DNA of 64,000 nt from JAHEFU01 sp020440645 (GTDB lineage: Bacteria; 4484-113; JAFGCY01). Position 1 is the first letter of the stretch, and each line of letters starts with the position of its first letter. Positions 44,760-54,506 of the stretch are shown piece after piece. The stretch lies in the NCBI GenBank assembly GCA_020440645.1, contig JAGRNR010000002.1, positions 1 through 64,000 on the forward strand, in the 5' to 3' direction. The translations under genes were made by a program, and so were the position numbers. The notes under the pieces were generated by a model that saw only the letters and a list, made by a program, of their open reading frames with translations, was not told the DNA's origin and searched no databases.

Positions 44760-46751
44760 ATGCGTCGGGTCGCTCCAGTCCTCATCTCAGCCATGCTGGC
44801 GGTAGCCGCACTGGTTCCTGCCGGAGCAACCGAGAATACCCAGGTCGATGGCGTGAGCGGACTGTTGTTCACTCCGACCGCCGAGGTGGTAAATGAAGGT
44901 CGTGCGGTCTTCACATGGAGCCGCCATCTCAACACAACGATCCGCACCAACGGTGAATTCTTTGAGCGCAGCTATGCGATGACGCTCGGCTACCTGCCGA
45001 ACGTCGAGGTCGGCATGCGCTTCGCGGACTTCCCGGACCTGCCTGACAGCAACAACTCGACGAACTTCCAGGACCGCAGCATCAGTGCCAAGCTGCAGCT
45101 GTTCAATGAGGACGGCTGGCAGGGCGCGGTCGGTGCTATCGACATCGCCGGCGACAGCCAGACCAATGAGGCGATGTACGGCGTGCTGGGCTACAACGGC
45201 ATTGAGGACCTTGAGCTGAGCGCCGGCTATGGCACGGACAAGCTGGATGGATTCTTCGGTGGTGCGCGCTGGAGCCCCTTCGATCATGCCAGCCTGGTCG
45301 GTGAATTTGTCAACGACCAGTTCAATTACGGCCTCGAAGTCAGGCCGCTGAAGGGCCTGACCCTCAAGGCCGGACGAATTAATGAGGACGACGCCTACCA
45401 GGGCAGTTACTCCTTCCCGCTGGACCCGCGCGGACAGGAGCTGATCTGCTGCCCGGTTGCCATCGAGCGCTGTGAATGCGTTGCCACTGAACCATGCGAC
45501 ATCGCCGCCCAGGTGCGCGATGCACTGGTGGCCGAATCCTTTGAGAATGTGCTTGTCGGCACCGATGGCGACACGCTTGTGATCGAGTATGAAAACCGTC
45601 GCTTCCGCGAGCAGGTCGACGGCCTGGCGGTGGCGGCGCTGACGGCGGCGACGCATAGCGGCAGCGGGATCAGCCGGGTGGTGATCTCGCCCAAGCTGGA
45701 GGATGTGCCGCAGATGAGCTTCATCGCGGACATGGATGAGCTGCTCAGTTTCCTTGAGGATCCGGCAGGCAGTTGCCAGAGTTTCCTCAGTGTGCCGTAC
45801 CGATACAACATGTGCCCGGCGGACACTGTGTTTGCCAGTGAGGGCAATAAGCGCCCCGGCGCGCTTGATGTGTCCGTGCGTCCCACCAACAGTTTCGTGA
45901 TTGCCTCCCCATTCCAGCCCAGCTGGCGCACCGCCTTCGGGCTCGGCCTGACTGAGGAACTGTCACTGGCACGCGGCACCAAGCTGATTGCCCGCCAGAA
46001 CTTCCCCGTGACAGACGACATCTCCGAGAAGACTGACCCGGTGATGACCAACGCCTTCATCAACTGGAATGACAGCTGGGATGAGTCCTTCTTCCTGCAG
46101 GCCCAGGCCGGCATGATCAGCCGCGGCAACTACGGCGGTGTGGCCGAGGCCGGCAAGTACTTTGACAATGACCGCTTCAAGCTCGGTGTCAGCGGCGCTT
46201 ACATCGAGACTGATGACAACGGCGATCCCGAGGACTCCATGATCCTCGGCGAGCTGGCGGTGTTTGAGCCATCGCTGGACTTCAACATCAGCCTGCAGGG
46301 CGGCGAGTTCCTTGAGGGTGACGACGGTTTCCGCATCACGAGCACCCGCTACTTCGGCCCGACCCAGATCAGCTTCTTCGCCTACGACACGAACATGTCC
46401 AGCCCGGCCGGCGGATTCCGCATCTTCCTGCCGATCCCGCTGTACGACCAGGGCCGCCACGGCAGGTCACGGCTCGGCTGGGCCGATTACTACGGCTTCC
46501 AGTACCGTACTGACAGCGACCCCTGGGGCAGCTTGCCGCTGCCTGGCTGGGACCTCGACCAGCTGCGCGAGCGCCTGCGCCCGGCCTACGTCAGCGAGCA
46601 CTACGACGAATTCCGGCGCGCAGCCTGGCTCTACCTCGAGAACTCCTACTCACCCTGCGAGCATTGCAGCCACGACCATGAAGCAGAAGTGGATGAAGAG
46701 CTTGCCGAGGCTATGCCCGCCACGGAAGGGCAGGACGGCGCAGTTGAGTAA
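44760..46751 (+). CDS. YjbH-like outer-membrane beta-barrel protein
   Basis: 663 aa with a signal peptide. The N-terminal third matches YjbH/exopolysaccharide-associated barrels: GVSGLLFTPTAEVVNEG, YLPNVEVGMRFADF, DRSISAKLQL and AVGAIDIAGDSQTNEAMYGVLG. A Cys-rich loop (~225-245, LICCPVAIERCECVATEPC) and a second barrel part (FSPAG-type strand, RIFLPIPLYDQGRHGRSRLGW) follow. The C terminus is acidic and His/Cys-rich (SPCEHCSHDHEAE). It probably exports or anchors polysaccharide, though no glycan genes are adjacent. TAGAAT ends six bases before the ATG (near-leaderless). Confidence 0.75.
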   Translation: MRRVAPVLISAMLAVAALVPAGATENTQVDGVSGLLFTPTAEVVNEGRAVFTWSRHLNTTIRTNGEFFERSYAMTLGYLPNVEVGMRFADFPDLPDSNNSTNFQDRSISAKLQLFNEDGWQGAVGAIDIAGDSQTNEAMYGVLGYNGIEDLELSAGYGTDKLDGFFGGARWSPFDHASLVGEFVNDQFNYGLEVRPLKGLTLKAGRINEDDAYQGSYSFPLDPRGQELICCPVAIERCECVATEPCDIAAQVRDALVAESFENVLVGTDGDTLVIEYENRRFREQVDGLAVAALTAATHSGSGISRVVISPKLEDVPQMSFIADMDELLSFLEDPAGSCQSFLSVPYRYNMCPADTVFASEGNKRPGALDVSVRPTNSFVIASPFQPSWRTAFGLGLTEELSLARGTKLIARQNFPVTDDISEKTDPVMTNAFINWNDSWDESFFLQAQAGMISRGNYGGVAEAGKYFDNDRFKLGVSGAYIETDDNGDPEDSMILGELAVFEPSLDFNISLQGGEFLEGDDGFRITSTRYFGPTQISFFAYDTNMSSPAGGFRIFLPIPLYDQGRHGRSRLGWADYYGFQYRTDSDPWGSLPLPGWDLDQLRERLRPAYVSEHYDEFRRAAWLYLENSYSPCEHCSHDHEAEVDEELAEAMPATEGQDGAVE

Positions 46752-46835
46752 GCCCAAGTGTTCACCGAGGGCTGCTGCGCTAGTGTTCCTTGCTGTTCCC
46801 GGCTTTTCCGCTAGACTGTTATCAGGGATACCGCA

Positions 46836-47264
46836 ATGATTTGCAGGATAGCTCCGATACAGGGTCTGGCCGTGATCCTGGCGGGAGGGCTGGCAGTTGG
46901 GTGCAATACGCATGGAATCGGTGAACCGCAGTACCACAACGAGCAGCACAGCGTGTCCATCCTCGCGCCATCCGAGCTGGTGGCGGGGCAAGAGGTCACC
47001 TTCAGGCTGTATGGCGACCGCTATGACAACCCGCTGTACGTCAGCTGGGACTTCGGCGGCGGTGCGCTGCCGAACCTCATCGTGGAGCAGAGCGCGGACA
47101 AGTCGGAGAATTCCGTCACGGTGCTGCTCATCAATGACACCACCGAACCGGTGCAGTACCTGCTCAATGTCGACGTCCGCAGTGACGAAGGCAAGGAAGG
47201 CACAGGCGTGCTGCGTTACACTGTGCAGCCTGACCCGAACACTCCGCCAGCCGGCGACCAGTAG
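46836..47264 (+). CDS. Short lipoprotein of the WDFGGGA family (first domain only)
   Basis: 142 aa; signal peptide with lipobox LAVGC. Contains the PKD-like signature YVSWDFGGGALPN that opens all members of the downstream array, but lacks the second domain and the C-terminal DTLYAIAT domain. It may be a pilot or truncated member. It is separated by 24 bases from the next gene. Confidence 0.7.
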   Translation: MICRIAPIQGLAVILAGGLAVGCNTHGIGEPQYHNEQHSVSILAPSELVAGQEVTFRLYGDRYDNPLYVSWDFGGGALPNLIVEQSADKSENSVTVLLINDTTEPVQYLLNVDVRSDEGKEGTGVLRYTVQPDPNTPPAGDQ

Positions 47265-47288
47265 CTTTCATCGCCCCGGGGGCCAGAC

Positions 47289-48572
47289 ATGCGCATCCTG
47301 ACAACACTGACATGCCTCGGATCCTGCCTGCTGATGGCTGCGCTCGCCTCCTGCGGTGCATCCAGCCCGCCCCCGCAGCAGGGCGCACCTCCGGTTGAGG
47401 CGATCATCGTCGCCCCGTTTGAGATGCGCGGCGGCAGCCAGGCTGTCTGGCGTGTCAATGTCAACGGCTACAACGGCCCCTTCACCATCCACTGGGACTT
47501 CGGCGGCGGGGCGGTTGTCAATGAGCATGACTTCAGCAATGAACTCAGCCCGAACCTGCTGCAGGTCGGCATGGTGAACGGCACTGAAGCGGTGAAGGAA
47601 TACACCGTCACCGTCAGCGTGACTGACAAGGTCGGTGAGACTGACACCAGCACCTTCCGCTACCGGGTTGACCCGCCGGGTGATGAGCCCGACCCGGTTG
47701 ACCCGCCGGTCAAGCCGCCTGTCGACCCGACACCCGGCAACCGAGCACCGGTGATTGACAGCTTCAGCGTCAGCAACGGGCTGCTGCAAGTGTCCTGTTC
47801 CGACAAGGATGGCGACGATATCACCGTCAGCGTGGTCGACGAGTTCGGCAACGAGTATCCGGCTCAGAGTGGAACGGAAACAGAGTTTGAGATCGACCAG
47901 TGGGTCGGTTTCTGGCAGTCGCAGGTTGGCCTCGAGATCACGGCAAGCGACGGCCAGGACGATACAAGCACTACCGCCACTTATGCACCGAAGCCGATCA
48001 GCATTGCTGATGACACGCTGTATGCGGTTGCCATGTCCGGCACGGCGCCATCTGTGCGCGACCCGCAGCAGGCCAGTGATGGGCAGTCCGTGCGGGTGGT
48101 GGTATTCACCGGCCCGACCAAGCAGCCCTTCCAGCGCATGGCGTCTGTCGCCGTGACCTGCGAGGATGGCTCGGACTACGTGCTCGGCAGCTTTGATGCC
48201 GGCGCGCCTGACAGCAGCAGCGATGCGAATGGCCTGACGGGGATTGACGGGATCTGGCAACTGCTTGAGGCTGACGACCTGCAGTACAGCGCCGATGACC
48301 AGATCGGCGGCATCCACCGCCGTGACCTGCCCGGCAGCCGCGGGGCGCTGGACTTCAGCATCATCCCGCAGGGTGCACTTGAAATCAACGGCGCTTACGG
48401 TGTGCTGTTCAGCTTCGAGATCGCATTCAGCGAACCGGGCGAGTACCGCATCGGCTTCCAGCCCGTTGACACAATCAGCCGCACCTATTACCAGGACGAC
48501 AGCGACCTGAATGAATTCTTCTGGGGAGATGTGACGAACAGCACGGTGCCGAACATCATCACCGTGAACTAG
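47289..48572 (+). CDS. Array lipoprotein A (PKD-like + cadherin-like + DTLYAIAT domain)
   Basis: 427 aa. Lipobox LASC (MAALASCG). PKD-like domain with FTIHWDFGGGAVVN (~60-125), a proline-rich linker (~135-155, DPVDPPVKPPVDPTPGN), a cadherin-like domain (APVIDSFSVSNGLLQVSCSDKDGDDI) and a C-terminal domain starting ADDTLYAVAMS and ending RTYYQDDSDLNEFFWGDVTNS. It is the most divergent member, and its linker is unique. Function unknown; surface adhesin or glycan-binding is an inference. Confidence 0.8.
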   Translation: MRILTTLTCLGSCLLMAALASCGASSPPPQQGAPPVEAIIVAPFEMRGGSQAVWRVNVNGYNGPFTIHWDFGGGAVVNEHDFSNELSPNLLQVGMVNGTEAVKEYTVTVSVTDKVGETDTSTFRYRVDPPGDEPDPVDPPVKPPVDPTPGNRAPVIDSFSVSNGLLQVSCSDKDGDDITVSVVDEFGNEYPAQSGTETEFEIDQWVGFWQSQVGLEITASDGQDDTSTTATYAPKPISIADDTLYAVAMSGTAPSVRDPQQASDGQSVRVVVFTGPTKQPFQRMASVAVTCEDGSDYVLGSFDAGAPDSSSDANGLTGIDGIWQLLEADDLQYSADDQIGGIHRRDLPGSRGALDFSIIPQGALEINGAYGVLFSFEIAFSEPGEYRIGFQPVDTISRTYYQDDSDLNEFFWGDVTNSTVPNIITVN

Positions 48573-48648
48573 GGATTACCGGGATATACCGAATAGGGAT
48601 TTGATTGGGCCGTAAGCCGCAACAGGCGGCGTAACTGGGGAGGTCTGC

Positions 48649-49914
48649 ATGAAGCAGATGGGACTGATACTGGCAGTGCTGGTGCTTGCGCTGGCAACGT
48701 CGTGCGATACGCTCGTGCGTGATACGCTGAATGTGGGTGATGGTCCTCGCTTGCTGAATTACATCCAGGCACAGTTCGAGTGGATAGAAGGAACTGGTGA
48801 AAGCGGGACTGCAGTCACTGCAGGTGAAAGCGCAAGAGTGCGTGTAAGGATTGATTCGAACAACCCACCGATTGATGCCGTTTGGGACTTTGGTGGAGTT
48901 GCTGAAGGTTTCACCCAGCGATATCCAAAATCCATCTCATCAGCCAAGGAATCAAGCTACCAACCATTGCAAACCATCGCAACGGAAGAAATATTGATTC
49001 CTGTTGACACACTTCCTGGTCTATACAAATTCAGTATTACTGTTGAAGATTCTCGCGGAAACAAAGGGTCTGCGAGTGAGAATGTAGAAATCAATCCTCC
49101 GCGAAACAGAAATCCATTGATAAGTGAGATAACTTTTGCAGACGGCATCCTCACAGCAACTGCCTCAGATCCTGACAATGACTTCCTGGAGTTCTCTGCA
49201 GTAGTACTGTCAGGGGCGGTTCGCGTCAGCAGGCCTTTCAACACCACAGCCACCAGTGCCAGCTTCAGTCTGGTAAGCGAGGACATCCTTGCGGGAGGTA
49301 ACTTCGCAGTCCAGGTCACCGTACAGGACGGCAGGGGAGGGGAGGACAGCGATACCTTCAACCAGGAATTCAAGGCCTTCCCGCTTGAACCCGACACCCT
49401 CTACGCCATGGCCACTTCGGACAGAACTTCCGCAGGCGGCAATGTCAGGGTGGTGGTTGCCACCGGGGACACCGCCAATCCCTTCCAGTATGTCAACGGC
49501 TGCGGTGTAGTCTGTGAGAATGGGGCCAGCTATGCCTCCACAACATTCGATGTCGGTTCGCCGGATGACATACCGGATGTCGGTTCAGCCAATCCGATTG
49601 ACGGCGTCTGGGGCGACATGGGTGCTGCGAGCTTTCTGCTGGCCCCTGACAACTTCATCACTGGCAAGGATCTCGGCAACGGCACCAGCCGCACCGATTT
49701 CAATGTCACACCACTCGGTGGCAGCGACATCACCGCCAATGGCATCCTGTTCAGCTTTGAGTACACCTTCGCGTCTGCGGGTACATACCATTTAGGCTTT
49801 GAAGCCGTGAACATAGTCAGCCGCACCTACTACACCGATGCCAGCCAGTCCGAGGACTTCTTCTGGTCTGACATCTCGAATGATCATCAGTACAACACGA
49901 TTGTGGTGGAGTAG
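48649..49914 (+). CDS. Array lipoprotein B
   Basis: 421 aa; GGGGAGG upstream. Signal peptide ending ALATSC. Same three-part architecture: PKD-like (IDAVWDFGGVAEG, ~residue 80), cadherin-like (FADGILTATASDPDNDFLEFSA), and C-terminal DTLYAMATSDRTSAGGNVRVVV domain. The 5' half is clearly AT-richer than the 3' half, with a sharp switch near 49.38 kb. The 3' half is nearly identical to the one of the next gene, two bases downstream. Confidence 0.82.
   Translation: MKQMGLILAVLVLALATSCDTLVRDTLNVGDGPRLLNYIQAQFEWIEGTGESGTAVTAGESARVRVRIDSNNPPIDAVWDFGGVAEGFTQRYPKSISSAKESSYQPLQTIATEEILIPVDTLPGLYKFSITVEDSRGNKGSASENVEINPPRNRNPLISEITFADGILTATASDPDNDFLEFSAVVLSGAVRVSRPFNTTATSASFSLVSEDILAGGNFAVQVTVQDGRGGEDSDTFNQEFKAFPLEPDTLYAMATSDRTSAGGNVRVVVATGDTANPFQYVNGCGVVCENGASYASTTFDVGSPDDIPDVGSANPIDGVWGDMGAASFLLAPDNFITGKDLGNGTSRTDFNVTPLGGSDITANGILFSFEYTFASAGTYHLGFEAVNIVSRTYYTDASQSEDFFWSDISNDHQYNTIVVE
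49384..49914 (+). repeat. 531-bp direct repeat, copy 1
   Basis: Encodes the C-terminal domain of lipoprotein B. It matches 50595-51125 with the same length and only scattered, mostly silent differences by eye, while the sequences upstream of both copies do not match. Confidence 0.85.
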
Positions 49915-49916
49915 GC

Positions 49917-51125
49917 ATGAAGCATCTGACTTTAATGATGTTAATTCTATTCGGATGTGGATCAGTAGTTGGCTGTGAGACCCTGAATGTAGGTACCGAC
50001 AACCCTCATACTCTGCAGATCACTCTCAGTGCACCTGTTGGCACTGGGCCAAATGCTCCTGGACTTTGGAGTGGCGAATCCGCAACGTTTTCCGCTACGA
50101 CAACTGAGTTCAGCGGACCTTTCGAGTTTGACTGGAACTTTGGCGGAGCTGCAGCGAATACAACTTCCAGATTGGACTCTGCTGGAACAACCTCTGTAGG
50201 AGTTACCTTTGTTGATCTTGCAGCGCCGTCAGACTTCACTGCAACAGTGACAATGACAACCGGAGACGGTAGGCAGGCAAGCGACAGAGTGAATTTCTAC
50301 GTATCTGCGGGGGAAAACTTCTTTCCTGTACTGGAATCACTGAGTATTGACAATGGAATTCTCACAGCTATTGGCTCAGATAATGACGGCGACTCCCTGT
50401 ACTTCGACGCATATGTCCTGTCAGGACAAATCCTGTTAGGTAAACCATTCAACACAACTGAAGTTAGTGCACAGTGGAAGGTAGAACTAAGTGACAAGTT
50501 TGTAGGATCAGGTTGGGAGATTCAAGTTTTTGTTGGTGACGGAACCGGTGCAAGCGATTCGGGCAAAATTTCAGGTGCTTTTGAACCATTTCATCTTGAA
50601 CCCGACACCCTCTACGCCATTGCCACTTCGGACAGGACTTCCGCGGGCGGCAATGTCAGGGTGGTGGTTGCCACCGGGGACACCGCCAATCCCTTCCAAT
50701 ATGTCAACGGCTGCGGTGTAGTCTGTGAAAACGGGGCCAGTTACGCCCCCACCACCTTCGATGTTGGCACACCGGATGACACACCGGATGTCGGTTCAGC
50801 CAACCCGATTGACGGTGTCTGGGGCGACATGGGGGCCACGAGTTTCCTGCTGGCCCCTGACAACTTCATCACTGGCAAGGATCTCGGTAACGGCACCAGC
50901 CGCACCGATTTCAATGTGACGCCGCTCGGTGGCAGCGACATCACCGCCAATGGCATCCTGTTCAGCTTTGAATACACCTTCGCCTCGGCAGGCACATATC
51001 ACCTGGGCTTCGAGGCTGTGAACCTTGTCAGCCGAACCTATTACACCGATGCCAGCCAGTCAGAGGACTTCTTCTGGTCTGACATCTCGAATGATCATCA
51101 GTACAATGTAATTGTTGTGGAGTAA
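49917..51125 (+). CDS. Array lipoprotein C
   Basis: 402 aa. Lipobox VVGC in GSVVGCETLNVG. PKD-like FEFDWNFGGAAANTT, cadherin-like SIDNGILTAIGSDNDGDSLYFDAYV, C-terminal domain DTLYAIATSDRTSAGG. The 5' half is AT-rich and unlike gene B, while the 3' half is the second copy of a 531-bp repeat. ATG follows the previous stop by two bases with no strong SD; translation coupling is likely. Confidence 0.82.
   Translation: MKHLTLMMLILFGCGSVVGCETLNVGTDNPHTLQITLSAPVGTGPNAPGLWSGESATFSATTTEFSGPFEFDWNFGGAAANTTSRLDSAGTTSVGVTFVDLAAPSDFTATVTMTTGDGRQASDRVNFYVSAGENFFPVLESLSIDNGILTAIGSDNDGDSLYFDAYVLSGQILLGKPFNTTEVSAQWKVELSDKFVGSGWEIQVFVGDGTGASDSGKISGAFEPFHLEPDTLYAIATSDRTSAGGNVRVVVATGDTANPFQYVNGCGVVCENGASYAPTTFDVGTPDDTPDVGSANPIDGVWGDMGATSFLLAPDNFITGKDLGNGTSRTDFNVTPLGGSDITANGILFSFEYTFASAGTYHLGFEAVNLVSRTYYTDASQSEDFFWSDISNDHQYNVIVVE
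50595..51125 (+). repeat. 531-bp direct repeat, copy 2
   Basis: Encodes the C-terminal domain of lipoprotein C; pairs with 49384-49914. Confidence 0.85.
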
Positions 51126-51129
51126 AAAA

Positions 51130-51549
51130 ATGAAGCACATCATGAGTATCTGCATTATTCTGACGACCCTGGTGATGGTCTCCTGTTCTTCAGGCAAGGC
51201 AACGAGTGGAAATGTATGGCAGAGCTGGGTCAGTATCCAGAGGTTCATTGCCAGTGATAGTGAGAGCGGTTCGAGTCCAGTCGCCGGAAAACAGGCAACT
51301 CTCAGGGCCTTCATTCTGACACTTGCGAGTCCAAAAAAGATCCGCTGGGAATTCGATGCAGCGATAGATCCCATCATCACGGAGCACGGACAGGACAGTC
51401 TGGTGCAGACGGAGGTTCTGCTTCCCGCGAGTGAGGAGGGTTACAACGTGAGATGCACCATGTACGTGATCTACAACGACGAGGAAATCCACAGCGCCAG
51501 CAATGACTTCTTCGTCATTGGCACCGGCGAAATCCTGAACGCAGAATAG
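51130..51549 (+). CDS. Short array lipoprotein D (first domain only)
   Basis: 139 aa from ATG 51130, GGAG seven bases upstream. Signal peptide with lipobox LVMVSC. Only a PKD-like domain, with IRWEFDAAIDP in place of the WxFGGxA motif; the two later domains are missing. Either a degenerate member or a deliberate short form, like the one at 46.8 kb. Confidence 0.7.
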   Translation: MKHIMSICIILTTLVMVSCSSGKATSGNVWQSWVSIQRFIASDSESGSSPVAGKQATLRAFILTLASPKKIRWEFDAAIDPIITEHGQDSLVQTEVLLPASEEGYNVRCTMYVIYNDEEIHSASNDFFVIGTGEILNAE

Positions 51550-51572
51550 TTGTTTGAAGGGAGGGAAAAACC

Positions 51573-52808
51573 ATGTTCAGATTGTCAATCGCGATAATGC
51601 TGCTGTCAGTGCTGTGTTCCTGCAATGGCGGTCACCAGCTTAACCAGGTGGGTAATCCCCAGACTCTGTTCATCACCCTTACTGACCCCGTCGGTCTCGG
51701 CAAGGATGCACCGCTGCTGGCCGGTGGGCAGCAGGCCCGCTTCACGGCAGAGGTGACAGGCGTCAACGGGCCAATCAACATCTTCTGGAACTTCGGCGGA
51801 GGCGCTGACAATACGACCGGCAGTCTCGCAGTGGCCGGTACAAGCACAGTGGACGTGACGATGAAGGTGATCAGCGGCCAGCAGGATTACACGGCGTCTG
51901 CAACCGTGACTGACTCTGCCGGTTACTCGCAGACAGACAGTGTGAACTACCAGCTGCTGGGTTGGAACAATTCCGCACCGCTGATCGAGGACCTGACCCT
52001 GAGCAGCAGCAACCTCCTGACTGTGACAGCTTCTGACGAAGATGGCGACGAACTGAGCTTCAGCCTGCGCAGGGGGATAGATGACAAGAACCTCGGTCCG
52101 CCGGACAGCGTGGATGGCAACGTAGCAGTCTGGGACCTGAGCGCGGAGCTTGCACCCAGTCCCAATGACATCCTCGCCGGTAGCAATCTCAGCTTCGGCG
52201 GATTCATCGCCACAGTGACGGATGAGTATGGTGCCAGCACTGAGAGCGAGCAGGTAGGCGGCAGTTTCGAAGCCTTCCAGCTTGAGGATGACACTCTGTA
52301 TGCCATTGCCACAAAGAGCCGGGCGAAGGTGGGGGACAAGGTCCAGATTATCGTGGCGACTGGTGATACGGCGCATCCGTTCCAGTTCATGAACGGGGTC
52401 GGAGTCACCTGCACCAGCCCGGTTAAGTACGTTCCCAAGTCAATGGACTTCGGTTCTCCTGACGGAGATGACAGTGCATTCACCCCTATCGACGGTGTCT
52501 GGAGCGATGTCGGCAACAGCAGCTTCCTCAGGGATCCGATTTGGCCGCTGATACCACTATGGGATTTGGAAGACGGCAGGACATTGATTCCCTGCAGCAT
52601 CACCCCACTTGGTGGATCGGATATCACTGCAAACGGGATCCTGGTCAATTTCGAGCTGCAGTTTGACGAGCCTGGCACTTACACCCTCGGCTTCGAGGAA
52701 GTCAACGTCATTCCCAGAACCTACTACCAGGACAGTACTGCCACAGAGGACCACTTCTGGTCAGACATCAGCAATGATCATCCCTACAACACGATCGTGG
52801 TGGAATAG
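51573..52808 (+). CDS. Array lipoprotein E
   Basis: 411 aa; GGGAGG upstream. Lipobox SVLCSC. PKD-like INIFWNFGGGADNTTG, cadherin-like TLSSSNLLTVTASDEDGDELSFSLRRG, C-terminal DDTLYAIATKSRAKVGDKVQIIV ending RTYYQDSTATEDHFWSDISNDHPYN. GC-rich throughout, unlike the 5' halves of B and C. Confidence 0.82.
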   Translation: MFRLSIAIMLLSVLCSCNGGHQLNQVGNPQTLFITLTDPVGLGKDAPLLAGGQQARFTAEVTGVNGPINIFWNFGGGADNTTGSLAVAGTSTVDVTMKVISGQQDYTASATVTDSAGYSQTDSVNYQLLGWNNSAPLIEDLTLSSSNLLTVTASDEDGDELSFSLRRGIDDKNLGPPDSVDGNVAVWDLSAELAPSPNDILAGSNLSFGGFIATVTDEYGASTESEQVGGSFEAFQLEDDTLYAIATKSRAKVGDKVQIIVATGDTAHPFQFMNGVGVTCTSPVKYVPKSMDFGSPDGDDSAFTPIDGVWSDVGNSSFLRDPIWPLIPLWDLEDGRTLIPCSITPLGGSDITANGILVNFELQFDEPGTYTLGFEEVNVIPRTYYQDSTATEDHFWSDISNDHPYNTIVVE

Positions 52809-52812
52809 GGAA

Positions 52813-54030
52813 ATGTCGCTCGTTGCCAGAACAGTTATCTTGCTATCTTTACTGTGTTGTCTGCTGATGCTGCAGGCCTGCGGATCGGGCGGCGAGAAGC
52901 AGGTTGGCGGCGATTTGAATGTGAGCTGGCTGGATCCGATTGGTTCCGGCTGGAATGCCCCGACCCTAACCAGCTACGACACAGCCAGATTCAGTGTGGA
53001 CATCAGTGGTGGTCAGGCTCCATATGCGCTAACGTGGTACTTTGGCGGTGCCTGCGAAACTCAGTTTAGTAATCTGAATGAGCCGGGACAGGCTAATGTA
53101 AACGTGTTGTTTGTTCCTCTTGCAGCAACAACAAATTTCACAGCCATGCTCGTAGTCAGTGATGCTGCGGGAAATGCTGCCAACTCAACTCTTCAGTTCA
53201 CTGTCATTGAACCGCAGGTTGACTGCTTTGTTTCAATCAACAGCCTCACATACAGCGATGGACTGATCCGCGTTAGCGGCAGTGATGCCGATGGTGGCGC
53301 GCTGACATTTACCGCGCAGCTGGATTCCGGTGAAGTCATCATCACTGGCCCGTTCAATGAAACCGCGACTTCTGCGGAGTTCGTTGTAAAACCCCGGGAT
53401 GTGCTGGCAGGCGGTAACTTCACCGTCACTGTCAGTGCCACTTGCGAGCCAGGTTTTGAGAGTGCATCAGACTCAGTCTCCGGCTCCTTCGATGCCTTTC
53501 CGCTGGCGGATGACACTCTGTATGCGATTGCCACCCAGACCCAGGCCGCTGTCGGCGAGCCGGTGCGCATCGTGGTTGCCACGGGCGACACGGCGTCGTC
53601 GTTCCAGTACCTCAATTCCTGCATCCTCACCTGGCAGGTGGGAGGCAGCTATGTGGGCCAGTCCTTCGACATCGGCGCGCCGGATGATGTGCCGGAACAG
53701 GCAGTGCCGATAGACGGAGTCTGGGGTGACATGGGGGCGACGAGCTTCCTGCTGAATTTATTCCCAATCGAAACCATGCCGATCGGAAACGGTCTTCTCG
53801 GGACCGGCTTCTACGTCACCCCGCTGGGCGGCTCGGACATCACAGCCAACGGCCTGCTGTTCAACTTCCAGGTGGAGTTCGCGGAACCCGGCACCTATAC
53901 CATCGGTATCCTGGATAATCCGGAAAGTGTGGTTTCCCGTACCTACTACCAGGACAGCGCAGCGGAAGAAGATCACTTCTGGTCTGACATCAGTAACAAC
54001 CACGATTACAACACGATTGTGGTGGAGTAG
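52813..54030 (+). CDS. Array lipoprotein F
   Basis: 405 aa. ATG 52813 gives a proper signal peptide with lipobox MLQAC; upstream in-frame codons overlap gene E and are rejected. PKD-like YALTWYFGGACETQF, cadherin-like SLTYSDGLIRVSGSDADGGALTF, C-terminal DDTLYAIATQTQAAVGEPVRIVV. The 5' half is AT-richer than the 3' half, as in B and C. It ends the closely spaced part of the array. Confidence 0.82.
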   Translation: MSLVARTVILLSLLCCLLMLQACGSGGEKQVGGDLNVSWLDPIGSGWNAPTLTSYDTARFSVDISGGQAPYALTWYFGGACETQFSNLNEPGQANVNVLFVPLAATTNFTAMLVVSDAAGNAANSTLQFTVIEPQVDCFVSINSLTYSDGLIRVSGSDADGGALTFTAQLDSGEVIITGPFNETATSAEFVVKPRDVLAGGNFTVTVSATCEPGFESASDSVSGSFDAFPLADDTLYAIATQTQAAVGEPVRIVVATGDTASSFQYLNSCILTWQVGGSYVGQSFDIGAPDDVPEQAVPIDGVWGDMGATSFLLNLFPIETMPIGNGLLGTGFYVTPLGGSDITANGLLFNFQVEFAEPGTYTIGILDNPESVVSRTYYQDSAAEEDHFWSDISNNHDYNTIVVE

Positions 54031-54112
54031 GGGTCGGCTGGCTGTGAACCAATGGCATCACAATGCCGCAGTTTGGACCGGAATTCAGGATTACATGCTA
54101 AGGAGGACAGGA

Positions 54113-54316
54113 TTGGCGCCGATAGAGAGGGGAATTGCGGAGTTTGACCGGGATGTAGCCTGCAATTTCTGCCCGGTACTTCACAGTACAGGGGAAATTA
54201 TGTACCATCTAGGATGTTCACCGCTGGGTCAGGGGAATCCTGGACAGTTCGTGGATGACCCGGGTGTCGGACACCTGGTGTCCAGGTTCGGGCGAACTAC
54301 CGCGACCCGATGGTGA
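54113..54316 (+). CDS. Possible small protein in the gap between array genes
   Basis: 67 codons from TTG 54113 with a perfect AAGGAGG six bases upstream. The peptide has a CNFCPVLHS segment but no recognisable family. The gap (54031-54417) is otherwise empty apart from the palindrome GGACACCTGGTGTCC (54269-54283) and may be a decayed gene. Confidence 0.3.
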   Translation: MAPIERGIAEFDRDVACNFCPVLHSTGEIMYHLGCSPLGQGNPGQFVDDPGVGHLVSRFGRTTATRW

Positions 54317-54417
54317 AATCATGGTAGTATTTATTGTTCAGGTGTGACTATATTAATAAGGTATGAATCGGCTGTATTATCCGTTCGTCACGGAATTTAC
54401 TTTTGTGACAGTTTCTG

Positions 54418-54446
54418 TTGCGGTTTAACTGAGTATCGGATATAAT
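54418..54446 (+). promoter_or_regulatory. Strong promoter of array lipoprotein G
   Basis: TTGCGG (54418-54423), spacer 17, TATAAT (54441-54446). The start codon is 60 bases downstream with AGGAGG six bases before it. Confidence 0.75.
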
Positions 54447-54506
54447 TGCCAGACTTAAACCTGTACCGTTCCGACACACCTGTGTATGTGGTTAAGGAGG
54501 AATGTT

